Positions 51,008-58,090 of a DNA stretch of 64,000 nucleotides are shown in pieces. A model generated the notes under the pieces. It was not told where the DNA came from, did no database searches, and saw only the letters and a list, made by a program, of their open reading frames with translations. Source of the stretch: Candidatus Rhodoferax bjergmarkensis (GTDB lineage Bacteria > Pseudomonadota > Gammaproteobacteria > Burkholderiales > Burkholderiaceae_C). The DNA is taken from assembly GCA_016708345.1 (NCBI GenBank), contig JADJFX010000020.1, positions 1 through 64,000 on the forward strand, read 5' to 3'. The position numbers were made by a program, and so were the translations under genes. Positions within the stretch are counted from its first letter, which is position 1. Every line of letters begins with the position of its first letter.

Positions 51008-52809
51008 GTCGACATCCTCAATCTGGCGTCGCTGCCGAGGCGCGCACGGCTGCCGTGCAGTGTCTCAAAGCGCATCCGGTACTCGCACCCTTGATGGAGT
51101 CAGTGTCCTTCGTGGTCGATGCGAACCAGCGGTTTGTATCCCAAAAAGGCTGGCTGGCGGTCTCGCCCGTCGGAACGATTTGGCTTCACGGTCAGCGCCG
51201 CGCCGACGCCTCAGCCTGGACCCGAGTCATGGCAATGGCCCTCATTTGCCTGGGATTTGGCTTGGTTCGTAGACAGGAGCCACACGAGTTGTGGGAAGCT
51301 GCCAGTTGCCTGATTGCAAACAGATTTTGTGATGAACTCAAACTGGGTCAACTGCCGCAGGATTTGCAATGCGACATGCCAGATTTGCCGTTGGGCGGCG
51401 CGGAAGCCTTGTTGCGCAAATTTTGTGTGGATGGCTGTGAACCACAATGGATGGATTGGCTGAAGACCCTGACAGGCGATAGGGCCTTCTTCTGCAATTT
51501 TGATGAACCAGTGCGGTCATTGAGTCGCCAACCCCAATGGCGTGATCTGCTGGCCGACGGCATCGCCCGAGGCGTGGGTCAGGCGCTACAACTTGCATCG
51601 GGAACGTCTGGCACCAGCGGCGCACTGAAACCGTTGACCCGGGCACTGCGGGCCAGGCGGCGTTTGATCGACCACTTCCCCCTGCTCGGCGCATTGGCAG
51701 CCAGTTTCGACATCGAAGAAGATGTGCGCCTGTGCCAGCAGTACGACATACGGGTGGCCGCCATCGACGTCGGCGCAAGGCGGATCTGGATGAACCCAAG
51801 CGCTGGCTTGTCCGAGGACGAATGCCTGTTTGTCTTTGCGCACGAACTGCTGCATGCGGGCCTCAATCATTCATCGCGTCGACGGGGCCGCGACCCGCTT
51901 CTGTGGAATATTGCTTGTGACTTCGTGATCAATGGCTGGTTGATCGAGATGGCGGTGGGTTCCGCCCCCAACATGGGCTTGTTGCATGATGCGCAATTCG
52001 CCGCACGCTCGTCGGAAGAGGTGTACGACGCTTTGGCGCAGGATATCCGCCGTGCCCGCAAACTTGCCACCTTGCGCGGTGTCGGCGCACAAGACCTGCT
52101 GGGCGACGACGACGGGCAATTGTTCACCGATGCCGAAAGCTACTGCCGCCGTGCATTGGCGCAAGGGTTGGACCGGTATTCAAACTGCACCGCGCGCGGC
52201 CTTCTTCCGGCTGGACTGGTAGAAGAGATACGCAGCCTCAGCCAGCCGCCGATTCCCTGGGATGTCAAACTGGCCGATTGGTTTGATGAACGCTTTCCAC
52301 CGCCGGAGCTGCGGCGCAGCTATGCGCGGCCCTCACGTCGCCAAGCATCCACGCCAGACATTGCGCGGCCGTCCATCGTCAAGCCCACTGAAGAGGAACG
52401 TAGAAGCCGTGTGTTTGGGGTTGTATTGGACACCTCGGGTTCCATGGCAACGCAGCTATTGGGCAAAGCACTGGGGGCGATTGCAAGCTATGCCATGGCA
52501 CGCGATGTGATGGCGGTGCGCTTGATCTGCTGCGATGCACAAGCGTATGACAGCGGTTGGGTTGAGCCAGAGAATTTGCTCGACCGTTTCAGTTTGCGCG
52601 GCAGAGGGGGTACCGTTCTGCAGCCGGGTCTTGATCGCTTGCGGGAACTGGCCGATCGAGGAGATTTCCCGAAACATGGGCCCTTACTCATCATCACCGA
52701 CGGCTATTGCGAAAACCAGATCAACACCTCAATGGACCACGCCTATCTTTTGCCCCAGGGTCGTCGATTGCCGTTTCTGGCGCGGGGGGAAGTGTTTTTG
52801 GTGAAGTGA
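51004..52809 (+). CDS. Metallopeptidase-like and vWA-like domain protein
   Basis: The 601-aa protein has FAHELLHAGLNHSSRRRGRD near residues 280-300, a zinc-protease HExxH motif, and a C-terminal vWA-like region with FGVVLDTSGSMATQLL (MIDAS DTSGS, about residue 480) and LIITDGYC. This domain order is that of the DUF2201-type proteins that pair with MoxR. Its gene starts with GTG at 51004 inside the moxR stop overlap. Possible roles are protein remodelling or proteolysis; the target is unknown. Confidence 0.8.
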   Translation: MSRHPQSGVAAEARTAAVQCLKAHPVLAPLMESVSFVVDANQRFVSQKGWLAVSPVGTIWLHGQRRADASAWTRVMAMALICLGFGLVRRQEPHELWEAASCLIANRFCDELKLGQLPQDLQCDMPDLPLGGAEALLRKFCVDGCEPQWMDWLKTLTGDRAFFCNFDEPVRSLSRQPQWRDLLADGIARGVGQALQLASGTSGTSGALKPLTRALRARRRLIDHFPLLGALAASFDIEEDVRLCQQYDIRVAAIDVGARRIWMNPSAGLSEDECLFVFAHELLHAGLNHSSRRRGRDPLLWNIACDFVINGWLIEMAVGSAPNMGLLHDAQFAARSSEEVYDALAQDIRRARKLATLRGVGAQDLLGDDDGQLFTDAESYCRRALAQGLDRYSNCTARGLLPAGLVEEIRSLSQPPIPWDVKLADWFDERFPPPELRRSYARPSRRQASTPDIARPSIVKPTEEERRSRVFGVVLDTSGSMATQLLGKALGAIASYAMARDVMAVRLICCDAQAYDSGWVEPENLLDRFSLRGRGGTVLQPGLDRLRELADRGDFPKHGPLLIITDGYCENQINTSMDHAYLLPQGRRLPFLARGEVFLVK

Positions 52810-52864
52810 GGAAATTTAATCCAAACAGACACAACTTTTTGACAATAGGATTACTTAAGGCGCC

Positions 52865-52974
52865 TTTGCCGGTCATACCCTGCCCATCATCGACTCGCAT
52901 ACCGATGAGATCACGCAGGCGGAGATATTCGTCGCCGTTCTGGGGGCCTGCAGCTACACCTTCGCATCAGTGCC
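52865..52974 (+). pseudogene. IstA internal fragment
   Basis: FAGHTLPIIDSHTDEITQAE and IFVAVLGACSYTFA match the catalytic core of IS21-family IstA. Only about 37 codons remain. It lies beside the right inverted-repeat copy, as the larger IS21 remnant lies beside the left one. Confidence 0.75.
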
Positions 52975-53152
52975 CAAAAAAAAAAGCGGGCACCACAATT
53001 CGATTTCAAGGAAGTTCAAAGAAGCCGGCCGCCTTGGCGGGTAAACGCGACCGGCATGTCGCCAACACCAGACTTACACGGGAACCGACAGCCGTTCACA
53101 CGGCCCAATGGACATGCAAATAGGCGGTGACGCACAAACTGAAAGGCCGCAG

Positions 53153-53515
53153 TTAGGTGTTCCGCTTGGCCGCGGCCCCAATAATCTTCTTCAATTCCGC
53201 CCGACCAGTTCGATCAGCGCTGGTCCACGCTGCGCGACACGTTGCAATGAATTTCTCTTCTGCGGGATCTGGTGCAGTCTCAGAATGTTCCTGGTCAAGC
53301 CAGCCCAGGGATTTCGAGCTCTTGGATTCGAACTGCCGGGCAAGCTTGTCGCCCACAGTCCTACCAGATTTAATCTGACTCCACATGCTCAAGGAAACTT
53401 CCAGGGAAGCGGCAAACGCGCTCTCCAGCCCAGCAAGCGACTCCCCATTTGTAACGCGCGCCTGCGCAAAAGCTTGGTGCAGAGAAAGAAGGTTGCGTAG
53501 TCGGATACTGGACAT
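53153..53515 (-). CDS. Small helix-turn-helix-like regulator, copy 2
   Basis: A 120-aa paralogue of the protein at 6887 with the same SLSMWSQIKSGRTVGDKLAR segment and a one-residue longer C-terminus (AAAKRNT). It differs at about five positions. It is divergent from the small ORF and the tRNA array and has the same palindromic operator upstream. Both copies are intact, so both may be made. Confidence 0.7.
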   Translation of the reverse strand: MSSIRLRNLLSLHQAFAQARVTNGESLAGLESAFAASLEVSLSMWSQIKSGRTVGDKLARQFESKSSKSLGWLDQEHSETAPDPAEEKFIATCRAAWTSADRTGRAELKKIIGAAAKRNT

Positions 53516-53538
53516 GAGATTTGCGATTTTACAACGAC

Positions 53539-53555
53539 AGTAAAATTATTTTACT
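53539..53555. promoter_or_regulatory. Palindromic operator, copy 2
   Basis: Same 17-nt palindrome as at 6847-6863, in the divergent region before the regulator gene. Confidence 0.65.
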
Positions 53556-53667
53556 TTGTGCTTGCGCAAAATAGTAAAAAACATTTACACTTCCTGTCAT
53601 CGCAAGCAAAAGTGCATGCGTCAAACCTGAAACCAATTTTTAGAACCTCACTTCAAAAGAGACCATC

Positions 53668-53880
53668 GTGATAGCAAGAACCGCACTCCATCTCACACAC
53701 AGCCCCATCGGCTGCGGTGCGGTGCTGCGCGCTTCGAATCCATGTGGATTGCCCACATATCACCGAGATCCGCAGATTGGCGGATGGTCCCTGTATCAAT
53801 CAACGAGCGCAATTGCCAAAACCACTTCCATCGGGAGTGATTTTGAGAATTCGTTCCAACCGGGTGGAGGTAGCGTGTAG
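53668..53880 (+). CDS. Conserved 70-aa small protein, copy 2
   Basis: Starts with GTG at 53668 after AGAGACC, as in copy 1, and ends 24 bp before the terminator stem. The frame is kept and most changes between copies are conservative. Function unknown. Confidence 0.55.
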   Translation: MIARTALHLTHSPIGCGAVLRASNPCGLPTYHRDPQIGGWSLYQSTSAIAKTTSIGSDFENSFQPGGGSV

Positions 53881-53903
53881 CTAACTCCCGTTTGCACACA
53901 AGC

Positions 53904-53936
53904 AACCCGGTTTCTCGCAAGAGGCCGGTTTTTTGC
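53904..53936 (+). terminator. Terminator between the small ORF and the tRNA array, copy 2
   Basis: Stem AACCCGG/CCGGTT with a T-run. It is weaker than in copy 1 because of one lost base. The 350 bp to tRNA-Phe should contain the array promoter; I see no gene there. Confidence 0.65.
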
Positions 53937-54289
53937 TTTCTGGGTCATTCCAAGTGGCCCTGCCAACGGCGCATCGACGCCGTGGCAAGTGATCTTTAAC
54001 AAGTGAGTGTCATGTCTGGTGTCGGGACCAACGCGGTTTTTGCGCAAGCAATGCCGTGCCGGTATCAGCGAAGTAGTTGCGGGGGACCGTTGGGTCTGCC
54101 TGATGGGTAATGCGTGTGCGTCCTCGCCCTATTTCGACAGTGTTTGCAAACAAGGCCGTTGCGCAGTTCCTGCTCGGCATGGGTTCACCCATGCGCTGGA
54201 CTCGGCCTGATGTGTCAGCGACTCGCTCAGGGTTGTTGGTGCAACGTATGCGAGTGGTGCGTTGTGAGCATTGTCGAAATAGGTTTTTT

Positions 54290-54365
54290 GGATTGGTAGC
54301 TCAGTTGGTAGAGCGCTGCGTTGAAGGCGCAGGCGTCGAAGGTTCAATCCCTTCCCGATCCACCA
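54290..54365 (+). tRNA. tRNA-Phe(GAA)
   Basis: First gene of the 24-tRNA array; acceptor GGATTGG/CCGATCC; anticodon GAA; encoded CCA. Confidence 0.9.
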
Positions 54366-54369
54366 CATT

Positions 54370-54447
54370 CGCAGGGTAGAGAAGCCCGGTTAACTCGCAA
54401 GGCTCATAACCTTGAGATCGCCAGTTCAAATCTGGCCCCTGCAACCA
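54370..54447 (+). tRNA. tRNA-fMet-like (CAT)
   Basis: C1 x A72 mismatch and D-arm GAGA...CTC suggest an initiator; the anticodon stem CAAGG/CCTTG lacks the three G-C pairs typical of initiators. Confidence 0.75.
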
Positions 54448-54561
54448 TCTGTCAGCGAGCACGCCATGGTTCCCCGTACCACAATGGCAAACGGGAGCTT
54501 GCACAGACGGCCCCGGCGGTGAGGCTCACGTAGCCTTGCCTTCGGCGGTCACCCATTTTTC

Positions 54562-54636
54562 GTCGCATTGGACTTCTGGTGAGGTCTGCAGGCTTTCATC
54601 CTGCCCAGAGGGGTTCGAATCCCCTATGCGACGCCA
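54562..54636 (+). tRNA. tRNA-Glu(TTC)
   Basis: Anticodon TTC; acceptor GTCGCAT/ATGCGAC; encoded CCA. The 114 bp before it hold no tRNA that I can fold. Confidence 0.9.
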
Positions 54637-54644
54637 TTTTCAGT

Positions 54645-54720
54645 ATCTCGATAGCTCAATTGGCAGAGCGCTGGTCTCCAAAACCAGAGGTTGAAGGTTC
54701 GAAGCCTTCTCGGGATGCCA
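54645..54720 (+). tRNA. tRNA-Trp(CCA)
   Basis: Anticodon CCA in CTGGT-CTCCAAA-ACCAG; encoded CCA tail. Confidence 0.9.
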
Positions 54721-54726
54721 TCACAT

Positions 54727-54803
54727 GGGGGGTTAGCCAAGTGGCCTACGGCATCGCGCTTTGACCGCGACATTCGGACGTTCGAATCGTCCACCCTCTG
54801 CCA
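54727..54803 (+). tRNA. tRNA-Gln(TTG)
   Basis: Anticodon TTG; acceptor GGGGGGT/ACCCTCT has two G-U pairs; encoded CCA. Confidence 0.85.
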
Positions 54804-54815
54804 GATTCAGATTTT

Positions 54816-54898
54816 CCCCCGGTGGCTAATGGAAACCGGCACACCTACCTGCCTTAGAAGCAGGGCTCTTGCGAGTTCGAATCTCGCCTGGGGGACCA
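54816..54898 (+). tRNA. tRNA-Leu(TAG)
   Basis: Class II tRNA with variable arm; anticodon TAG; acceptor CCCCCGG/CTGGGGG; encoded CCA. Confidence 0.85.
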
Positions 54899-54904
54899 TT
54901 TTTT

Positions 54905-54978
54905 GCGGGCCTGGCCGAGTGGTGAGGCGCCAGCCTTCCAAGCTGTGTATATCGGTTCGATTCCGATGGCCCGCTCCA
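54905..54978 (+). tRNA. tRNA-Gly(TCC)
   Basis: Anticodon TCC in CAGC-CTTCCAA-GCTG; acceptor GCGGGCC/GGCCCGC; encoded CCA. The left copy of this gene is fused to tRNA-Cys. Confidence 0.9.
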
Positions 54979-55001
54979 TACCCTTGATCAAAGTGATTTA
55001 C

Positions 55002-55075
55002 ATGCGCGTAGCCAAGTGGCCGGGCGTTCGGCTGCAACCCGAAATAGGCTGGTTCGATTCCAGTCGCGCATTCCA
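55002..55075 (+). tRNA. tRNA-Cys(GCA)
   Basis: Anticodon GCA; acceptor ATGCGCG/CGCGCAT; discriminator T as usual for Cys; encoded CCA. Confidence 0.9.
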
Positions 55076-55092
55076 TTGATTCACCAGTTCTT

Positions 55093-55184
55093 GGAAAGTT
55101 ATGCAGCGGGGTTGGTCCTGCGACCGGTCTTGAAAACCGGGTTCTCCTAACGGGGATGGGGTTCGACTCCTCAACTTTCCGCCA
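55093..55184 (+). tRNA. tRNA-Ser(TGA)
   Basis: 92-nt class II tRNA; anticodon TGA; acceptor GGAAAGT/ACTTTCC; long variable arm TTCTCC...GGGGA. Confidence 0.9.
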
Positions 55185-55200
55185 TTCATTGTCAGTTTTC

Positions 55201-55278
55201 GCGCCCATAGCTCAGCTGGACCAGAGCACATGCCTACGAAGCATGGGGTCGCACGTTCGAATCGTGCTGGGCGCTCCA
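55201..55278 (+). tRNA. tRNA-Arg(ACG)
   Basis: Anticodon ACG, normally edited to ICG; acceptor GCGCCCA/TGGGCGC; encoded CCA. The left-copy counterpart is cut by IS21. Confidence 0.9.
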
Positions 55279-55284
55279 CATTTT

Positions 55285-55360
55285 TCCCTGATAGCTCAGT
55301 TGGTAGAGCGCCGCACTGTTAATGCGGTTGTCGCTGGTTCGATCCCAGCTCGGGGAGCCA
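55285..55360 (+). tRNA. tRNA-Asn(GTT)
   Basis: Anticodon GTT; acceptor TCCCTGA/TCGGGGA; encoded CCA. Confidence 0.9.
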
Positions 55361-55365
55361 ATTTT

Positions 55366-55440
55366 CCGTGATTAGGCAAGTGGTATGCCGCCTGCTTTGG
55401 GAGCAGGTCGTCGGGTGTTCGATTCACCCATCACGGACCA
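55366..55440 (+). tRNA. tRNA-Pro(TGG)
   Basis: Anticodon TGG; acceptor CCGTGAT/ATCACGG; encoded CCA. Confidence 0.9.
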
Positions 55441-55445
55441 ATTTT

Positions 55446-55529
55446 GGACGTTTGACCGAGTGGTTGAAGGTGCCTGACTGTAAATCAGGTCTTAACAGCA
55501 CGCTGGTTCGAATCCAGCAGCGTCCACCA
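55446..55529 (+). tRNA. tRNA-Tyr(GTA)
   Basis: 84-nt class II tRNA; anticodon GTA; encoded CCA. About 100 bp after it carry no recognisable gene. Confidence 0.9.
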
Positions 55530-55630
55530 ATTCGAGCAACGGACCAGCCGGGACGCCGACTGGTCATCAGTGCGAGCGACACAAGGTGTTGCGCGAGGAA
55601 GACGCATCGTTGCGAGATACCAATTTAGTG

Positions 55631-55706
55631 GTGGCTGTAGCCAAGTGGTGAAGGCCCCGCGCTGTGACCGCGGTATGCGTGGGTTCGATCCCCACCAGTC
55701 ACCCCA
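55631..55706 (+). tRNA. tRNA-His(GTG)
   Basis: Anticodon GTG; a G at 55630 can serve as the extra G-1 opposite C73; encoded CCA. Confidence 0.9.
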
Positions 55707-55726
55707 ACCCCTTTCAACCATTTCCC

Positions 55727-55801
55727 GTCGAGGTAGCTCAGAGGAAGAGCACGCGCCCGATAAGCGCGAGGTCGAGATTTCAAAACTCTCCCCCGACACC
55801 A
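55727..55801 (+). tRNA. tRNA-Ile(GAT)
   Basis: Anticodon GAT; the acceptor has one mismatch and the T-arm (GAGATTTCAAAACTC) lacks the usual TTCRA sequence, so it is degenerate in part. Confidence 0.7.
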
Positions 55802-55807
55802 TTGTTT

Positions 55808-55884
55808 GCCCCTGTAGCTCAGTTGGAAGAGCAACCGCCTTGTAAGCGGTCGGTCGAGCGTTCGAAACGTCTCCTTGGGCACCA
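55808..55884 (+). tRNA. tRNA-Thr(TGT), weak acceptor
   Basis: Anticodon TGT with a good anticodon stem (ACCGC/GCGGT). The acceptor has two mismatches and the T-stem is weak; function is uncertain. Confidence 0.65.
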
Positions 55885-55889
55885 GATTC

Positions 55890-55964
55890 GGTTGTATAGC
55901 TCAGCGGTAGAGCACTGCCCTCATAAGGCAGCGTGCGGTGGCTCAAGCCCACCTGCAACCACCA
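55890..55964 (+). tRNA. tRNA with CAT anticodon (elongator Met or Ile2)
   Basis: Acceptor GGTTGTA/TGCAACC fully paired, so it is not an initiator. T-loop CTCAAGC is unusual. Met versus lysidine-modified Ile cannot be decided by eye. Confidence 0.75.
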
Positions 55965-55970
55965 GAGAAA

Positions 55971-56057
55971 GGAAGGTTGGCAGAGTGGTAATGCAGCGGC
56001 TTGCTAAGCCGTGGCTCTTAACGGGGTCCATCAGTTCGATCCTGATACCTTCCGCCA
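55971..56057 (+). tRNA. tRNA-Ser(GCT)
   Basis: Class II tRNA; anticodon GCT; acceptor GGAAGGT/ACCTTCC; encoded CCA. Confidence 0.9.
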
Positions 56058-56064
56058 GTTGAAA

Positions 56065-56151
56065 GCCCGAGTGGTGGAATTGGCAGACACGGCAGATTCA
56101 AAATCTGTTGTCATTGAGGCGTGCCGGTTCGAAGTCCGGCCTTGGGTACCA
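56065..56151 (+). tRNA. tRNA-Leu(CAA)
   Basis: Class II tRNA; anticodon CAA; acceptor GCCCGAG/CTTGGGT with G-U pairs; encoded CCA. Confidence 0.85.
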
Positions 56152-56444
56152 AATTTCAAGAATTGCAACGCCGTTCGGTCGTGGCGTCGCATGCACGGGT
56201 CGACCTGGCCCCGTAGACCACAAAGCCAGGAACTATGCCGTGCAGCAACTGCAGTCGCCACTGATAGGCGGCGTGGACGCTGAGCACATGGCCATAGACG
56301 CGGCCCCCCAGACAAGATAGCCGCGAGGGGGGCATCGGACGCAACCCGACAGGCCTGTGGCAGACAGGCTATTGAGTATCGGCGCCGACTCATTGGAGTT
56401 GTGCGGCCGAAGCTCAAGATTTACACACCACCTCAGGAGAACCC
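56152..56444. other. Spacer in the tRNA array
   Basis: No tRNA or supportable gene seen. It ends in AGGAGA, the ribosome site of the next small gene, so it should hold that gene's leader. Confidence 0.5.
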
Positions 56445-56720
56445 ATGAAACCGAAAGCACGAAAGCGCTCGGCCCCGCGAAACCCCTTCGTCGCGGCGAC
56501 CCTGTTCAAGAAGGCCGGCACACATGCAAAGTCGAATAAGGCTTTGCGCCGCCGGGAGAAAGTATTGCAAGGGCGTTTAGCTCATTTGGTAGAGCACCCG
56601 GCTTTTAACCGGATGGTGCCGAGTTCGAACCTCGGAACGCCCACCACCAGGCAAAGTGGATTCCAAAGCCATGGGTTTCGGAATGCGTTTTGCATATTGA
56701 AGTCCATCGTGTCCCTGTAG
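56445..56720 (+). CDS. Small basic PRNP-motif protein overlapping tRNA-Lys
   Basis: ATG at 56445 follows AGGAGA with ideal spacing. The first 42 residues (MKPKARKRSAPRNPFVAATL ... ALRRREKVL) align with the small protein after rtcB. The same frame then runs straight through the complete tRNA-Lys gene (56571-56646) and stops at 56718-56720, adding a tail that is the tRNA sequence read as protein. Either the C-terminus is truly encoded by the tRNA gene, or the original stop was lost when the tRNA was inserted. Expression would need ribosomes to move over the tRNA sequence. Confidence 0.6.
   Translation: MKPKARKRSAPRNPFVAATLFKKAGTHAKSNKALRRREKVLQGRLAHLVEHPAFNRMVPSSNLGTPTTRQSGFQSHGFRNAFCILKSIVSL
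56571..56646 (+). tRNA. tRNA-Lys(TTT)
   Basis: Anticodon TTT; acceptor GGGCGTT/AACGCCC; perfect stems; encoded CCA. It lies inside the frame of the small basic protein. Confidence 0.9.
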
Positions 56721-56787
56721 CTCAGCCGAATAGAGCGCAACCCTGCGAAGGTTGAGGTCGCCAGTTTGAGCCTGGCCGGGGACTCCA
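56711..56787 (+). tRNA. tRNA-Arg(GCG)
   Basis: Stem CAACC/GGTTG around CTGCGAA gives anticodon GCG, rare in bacteria, which normally use ACG for these codons. T-loop TTTGAGC is non-standard. Acceptor GTCCCTG/CGGGGAC. Confidence 0.75.
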
Positions 56788-56806
56788 TATACAAACCACC
56801 GTTTTT

Positions 56807-56883
56807 GGCCCGTTAGCTCAGCCTGGTAGAGCACCTCCCTGTCTAGGAGGCCGTCGGGGGTTCAAATCCCCCACGGGTCGCCA
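56807..56883 (+). tRNA. tRNA-Asp(GTC)
   Basis: Anticodon GTC; acceptor GGCCCGT/ACGGGTC; encoded CCA. Confidence 0.9.
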
Positions 56884-56893
56884 TTTTCTCTAT

Positions 56894-56960
56894 GCCGCTG
56901 TAGTTCAATGGATAGAACAAGGTCCTCCTGCGACCTTGATGCCGGTTCGATCCCATGACC
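56894..56960 (+). pseudogene. tRNA-Arg(CCT)-like with broken 3' end
   Basis: D-arm and anticodon arm (AAGGTC-CTCCTGC-GACCTT, anticodon CCT) are good. The T-arm starts GCCGGTTCGATCCC, but the 3' acceptor strand that should pair with GCCGCTG is missing and there is no CCA. Confidence 0.65.
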
Positions 56961-56973
56961 GGGGATCAACACT

Positions 56974-57048
56974 GCCCGCATAGTTCAGTGGAGAGAACAG
57001 GAGCCTTCTAAGCTTCAGGCACAGGTTCAATTCCTGTTGCGGGTACCA
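56974..57048 (+). tRNA. tRNA-Arg(TCT)
   Basis: Last gene of the array; anticodon TCT; acceptor GCCCGCA/TGCGGGT; encoded CCA. Confidence 0.85.
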
Positions 57049-57100
57049 CGCACATGACACCACTTGGGATCACAAGAATTCAGAAAGGAAATGGCCACCA

Positions 57101-57682
57101 ATGGCCCCAGGTGCAACCGTGAATCAAAACAGAATCCTCCAACTCGACGTGCAAGGTGTGCCCCAGTCCTGGGTGAGTCCAGAACGTGCTGCAGGCTATT
57201 ACGCCACCGGTGATGTGGTCTGGAGCGTGGGTGAAACTTTCATGACCATGCGCGGCGGCATCAATGCCGCCAGTGGCGTGCAATCATGCATCGATCTGGC
57301 CCCCATCATCGCCGTCAACGGATGCGCCAGCGTCAACCTGTTCGATGTCACTCCGACACTCACCAATCGCAAGCTGTTTGCCCGGGACAGGAACATCTGT
57401 GCGTATTGCGGGGGAGTGTTCAAGCACGAGGATTTGACGCGTGAACACATCCACCCCAGGTCGCGTGGAGGCCAAGACAACTGGCAGTCTGTGGTGAGCG
57501 CCTGTCGGGGCTGCAACAACCTCAAGGCAGATCGTTTTCCGCATGAAGCAGGGATGACTTTGCTCTACGCACCCTATGTGCCCAGCCTGTACGAAGACTT
57601 CATTCTGTCCTCACGCCATATCCGCGTGGATGTTATGGAGTGGCTGCTGGCAAGGGTACCGAAAGGATCGCGGCTGATCTGA
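57101..57682 (+). CDS. HNH endonuclease
   Basis: The 193-aa protein has a C-terminal HNH domain: CAYCGGVFKHEDLTREHIHP, RSRGGQDNWQSVVSACRGCN and NLKADR, with two CxxC zinc pairs and the His-Asn motif (about residues 105-155). The N-terminal 90 residues are a beta-rich part with no known family. HNH nucleases of this size occur in phages and mobile elements. It stands just after the tRNA array and 68 bp before the EF-G leader. An ATG at 57091 is an alternative start in another frame and is not used. Confidence 0.8.
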   Translation: MAPGATVNQNRILQLDVQGVPQSWVSPERAAGYYATGDVVWSVGETFMTMRGGINAASGVQSCIDLAPIIAVNGCASVNLFDVTPTLTNRKLFARDRNICAYCGGVFKHEDLTREHIHPRSRGGQDNWQSVVSACRGCNNLKADRFPHEAGMTLLYAPYVPSLYEDFILSSRHIRVDVMEWLLARVPKGSRLI

Positions 57683-57746
57683 AAATGGAGAAGTGGCGAT
57701 TGCCTTGTTTCTTGCAAGAAATTCCCATCCTTCGTACAATCCGCCT

Positions 57747-57779
57747 ATGACCACTATCAAAGATTTGATCCTCACCTAG
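57747..57779 (+). CDS. Leader peptide 1 upstream of the EF-G paralogue
   Basis: A 10-codon ORF (MTTIKDLILT) followed by a hairpin region and a strong terminator before EF-G. It resembles an attenuation leader like the one before rtcB. Confidence 0.5.
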   Translation: MTTIKDLILT

Positions 57780-57830
57780 CCTTACCGCTTTGTCGGCAGG
57801 GCTATGCGCCTTGCCGGTCTTTGATACCAA

Positions 57831-57866
57831 AACCCCGGCAGTTCACTGTGCGGGGTTTTTTGTTTT
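57831..57866 (+). terminator. Terminator/attenuator in the EF-G leader
   Basis: Stem AACCCCG/CGGGGTT followed by a long T-run. A competing upstream hairpin (CGGCAGG ... CCTTGCCG, 57794-57816) lies between it and the leader ORF. Confidence 0.7.
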
Positions 57867-57881
57867 TTGCGAGTATTTCCT

Positions 57882-57989
57882 ATGCGTACCTTTGACAAGC
57901 TGATTGCCACAATTCATTCACACCAGTGGATGGTGGGCTTGCGCTCGTCCATTGGTGCCCCAGCCTCAGCGCAAGACTTGAGCCCCTAG
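57882..57989 (+). CDS. Leader ORF 2 upstream of the EF-G paralogue
   Basis: A 35-codon ORF (MRTFDKLIATIHSHQWMVGL...) starts after the first terminator and ends inside a second, weaker hairpin with a T-run (57978-58000). Coding is possible but unproven. Confidence 0.4.
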   Translation: MRTFDKLIATIHSHQWMVGLRSSIGAPASAQDLSP

Positions 57990-58090
57990 TTTGGGGTTTT
58001 CTCAATGGGCCGATTGCCATGCAATCCGCCCCAGAAAACCCTGGTTCGAAACATCAACGACCAGGATTTTTGTCTTTTAGGAAATTCACT

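Larger units (their letters stand above)
53104..55220. repeat. Large inverted repeat, copy 2 (complete)
   Basis: Inverted partner of 5393-7304; contains the regulator, the 70-codon ORF, the terminator and the first ten tRNA genes. The two copies bracket about 46 kb. Confidence 0.9.

Noticed and set aside
54448..54561. An extra tRNA (for example Ala or Val) in the spacers at 54448-54561 and 55530-55630
   Set aside because: No acceptor stem, T-arm or anticodon arm could be built; the spacers look like ordinary sequence, so Ala and Val remain missing.
54291..56062. Open frames of 60-157 codons on both strands of the tRNA array
   Set aside because: They coincide with tightly packed tRNA genes whose stems and CCA ends explain the sequence.
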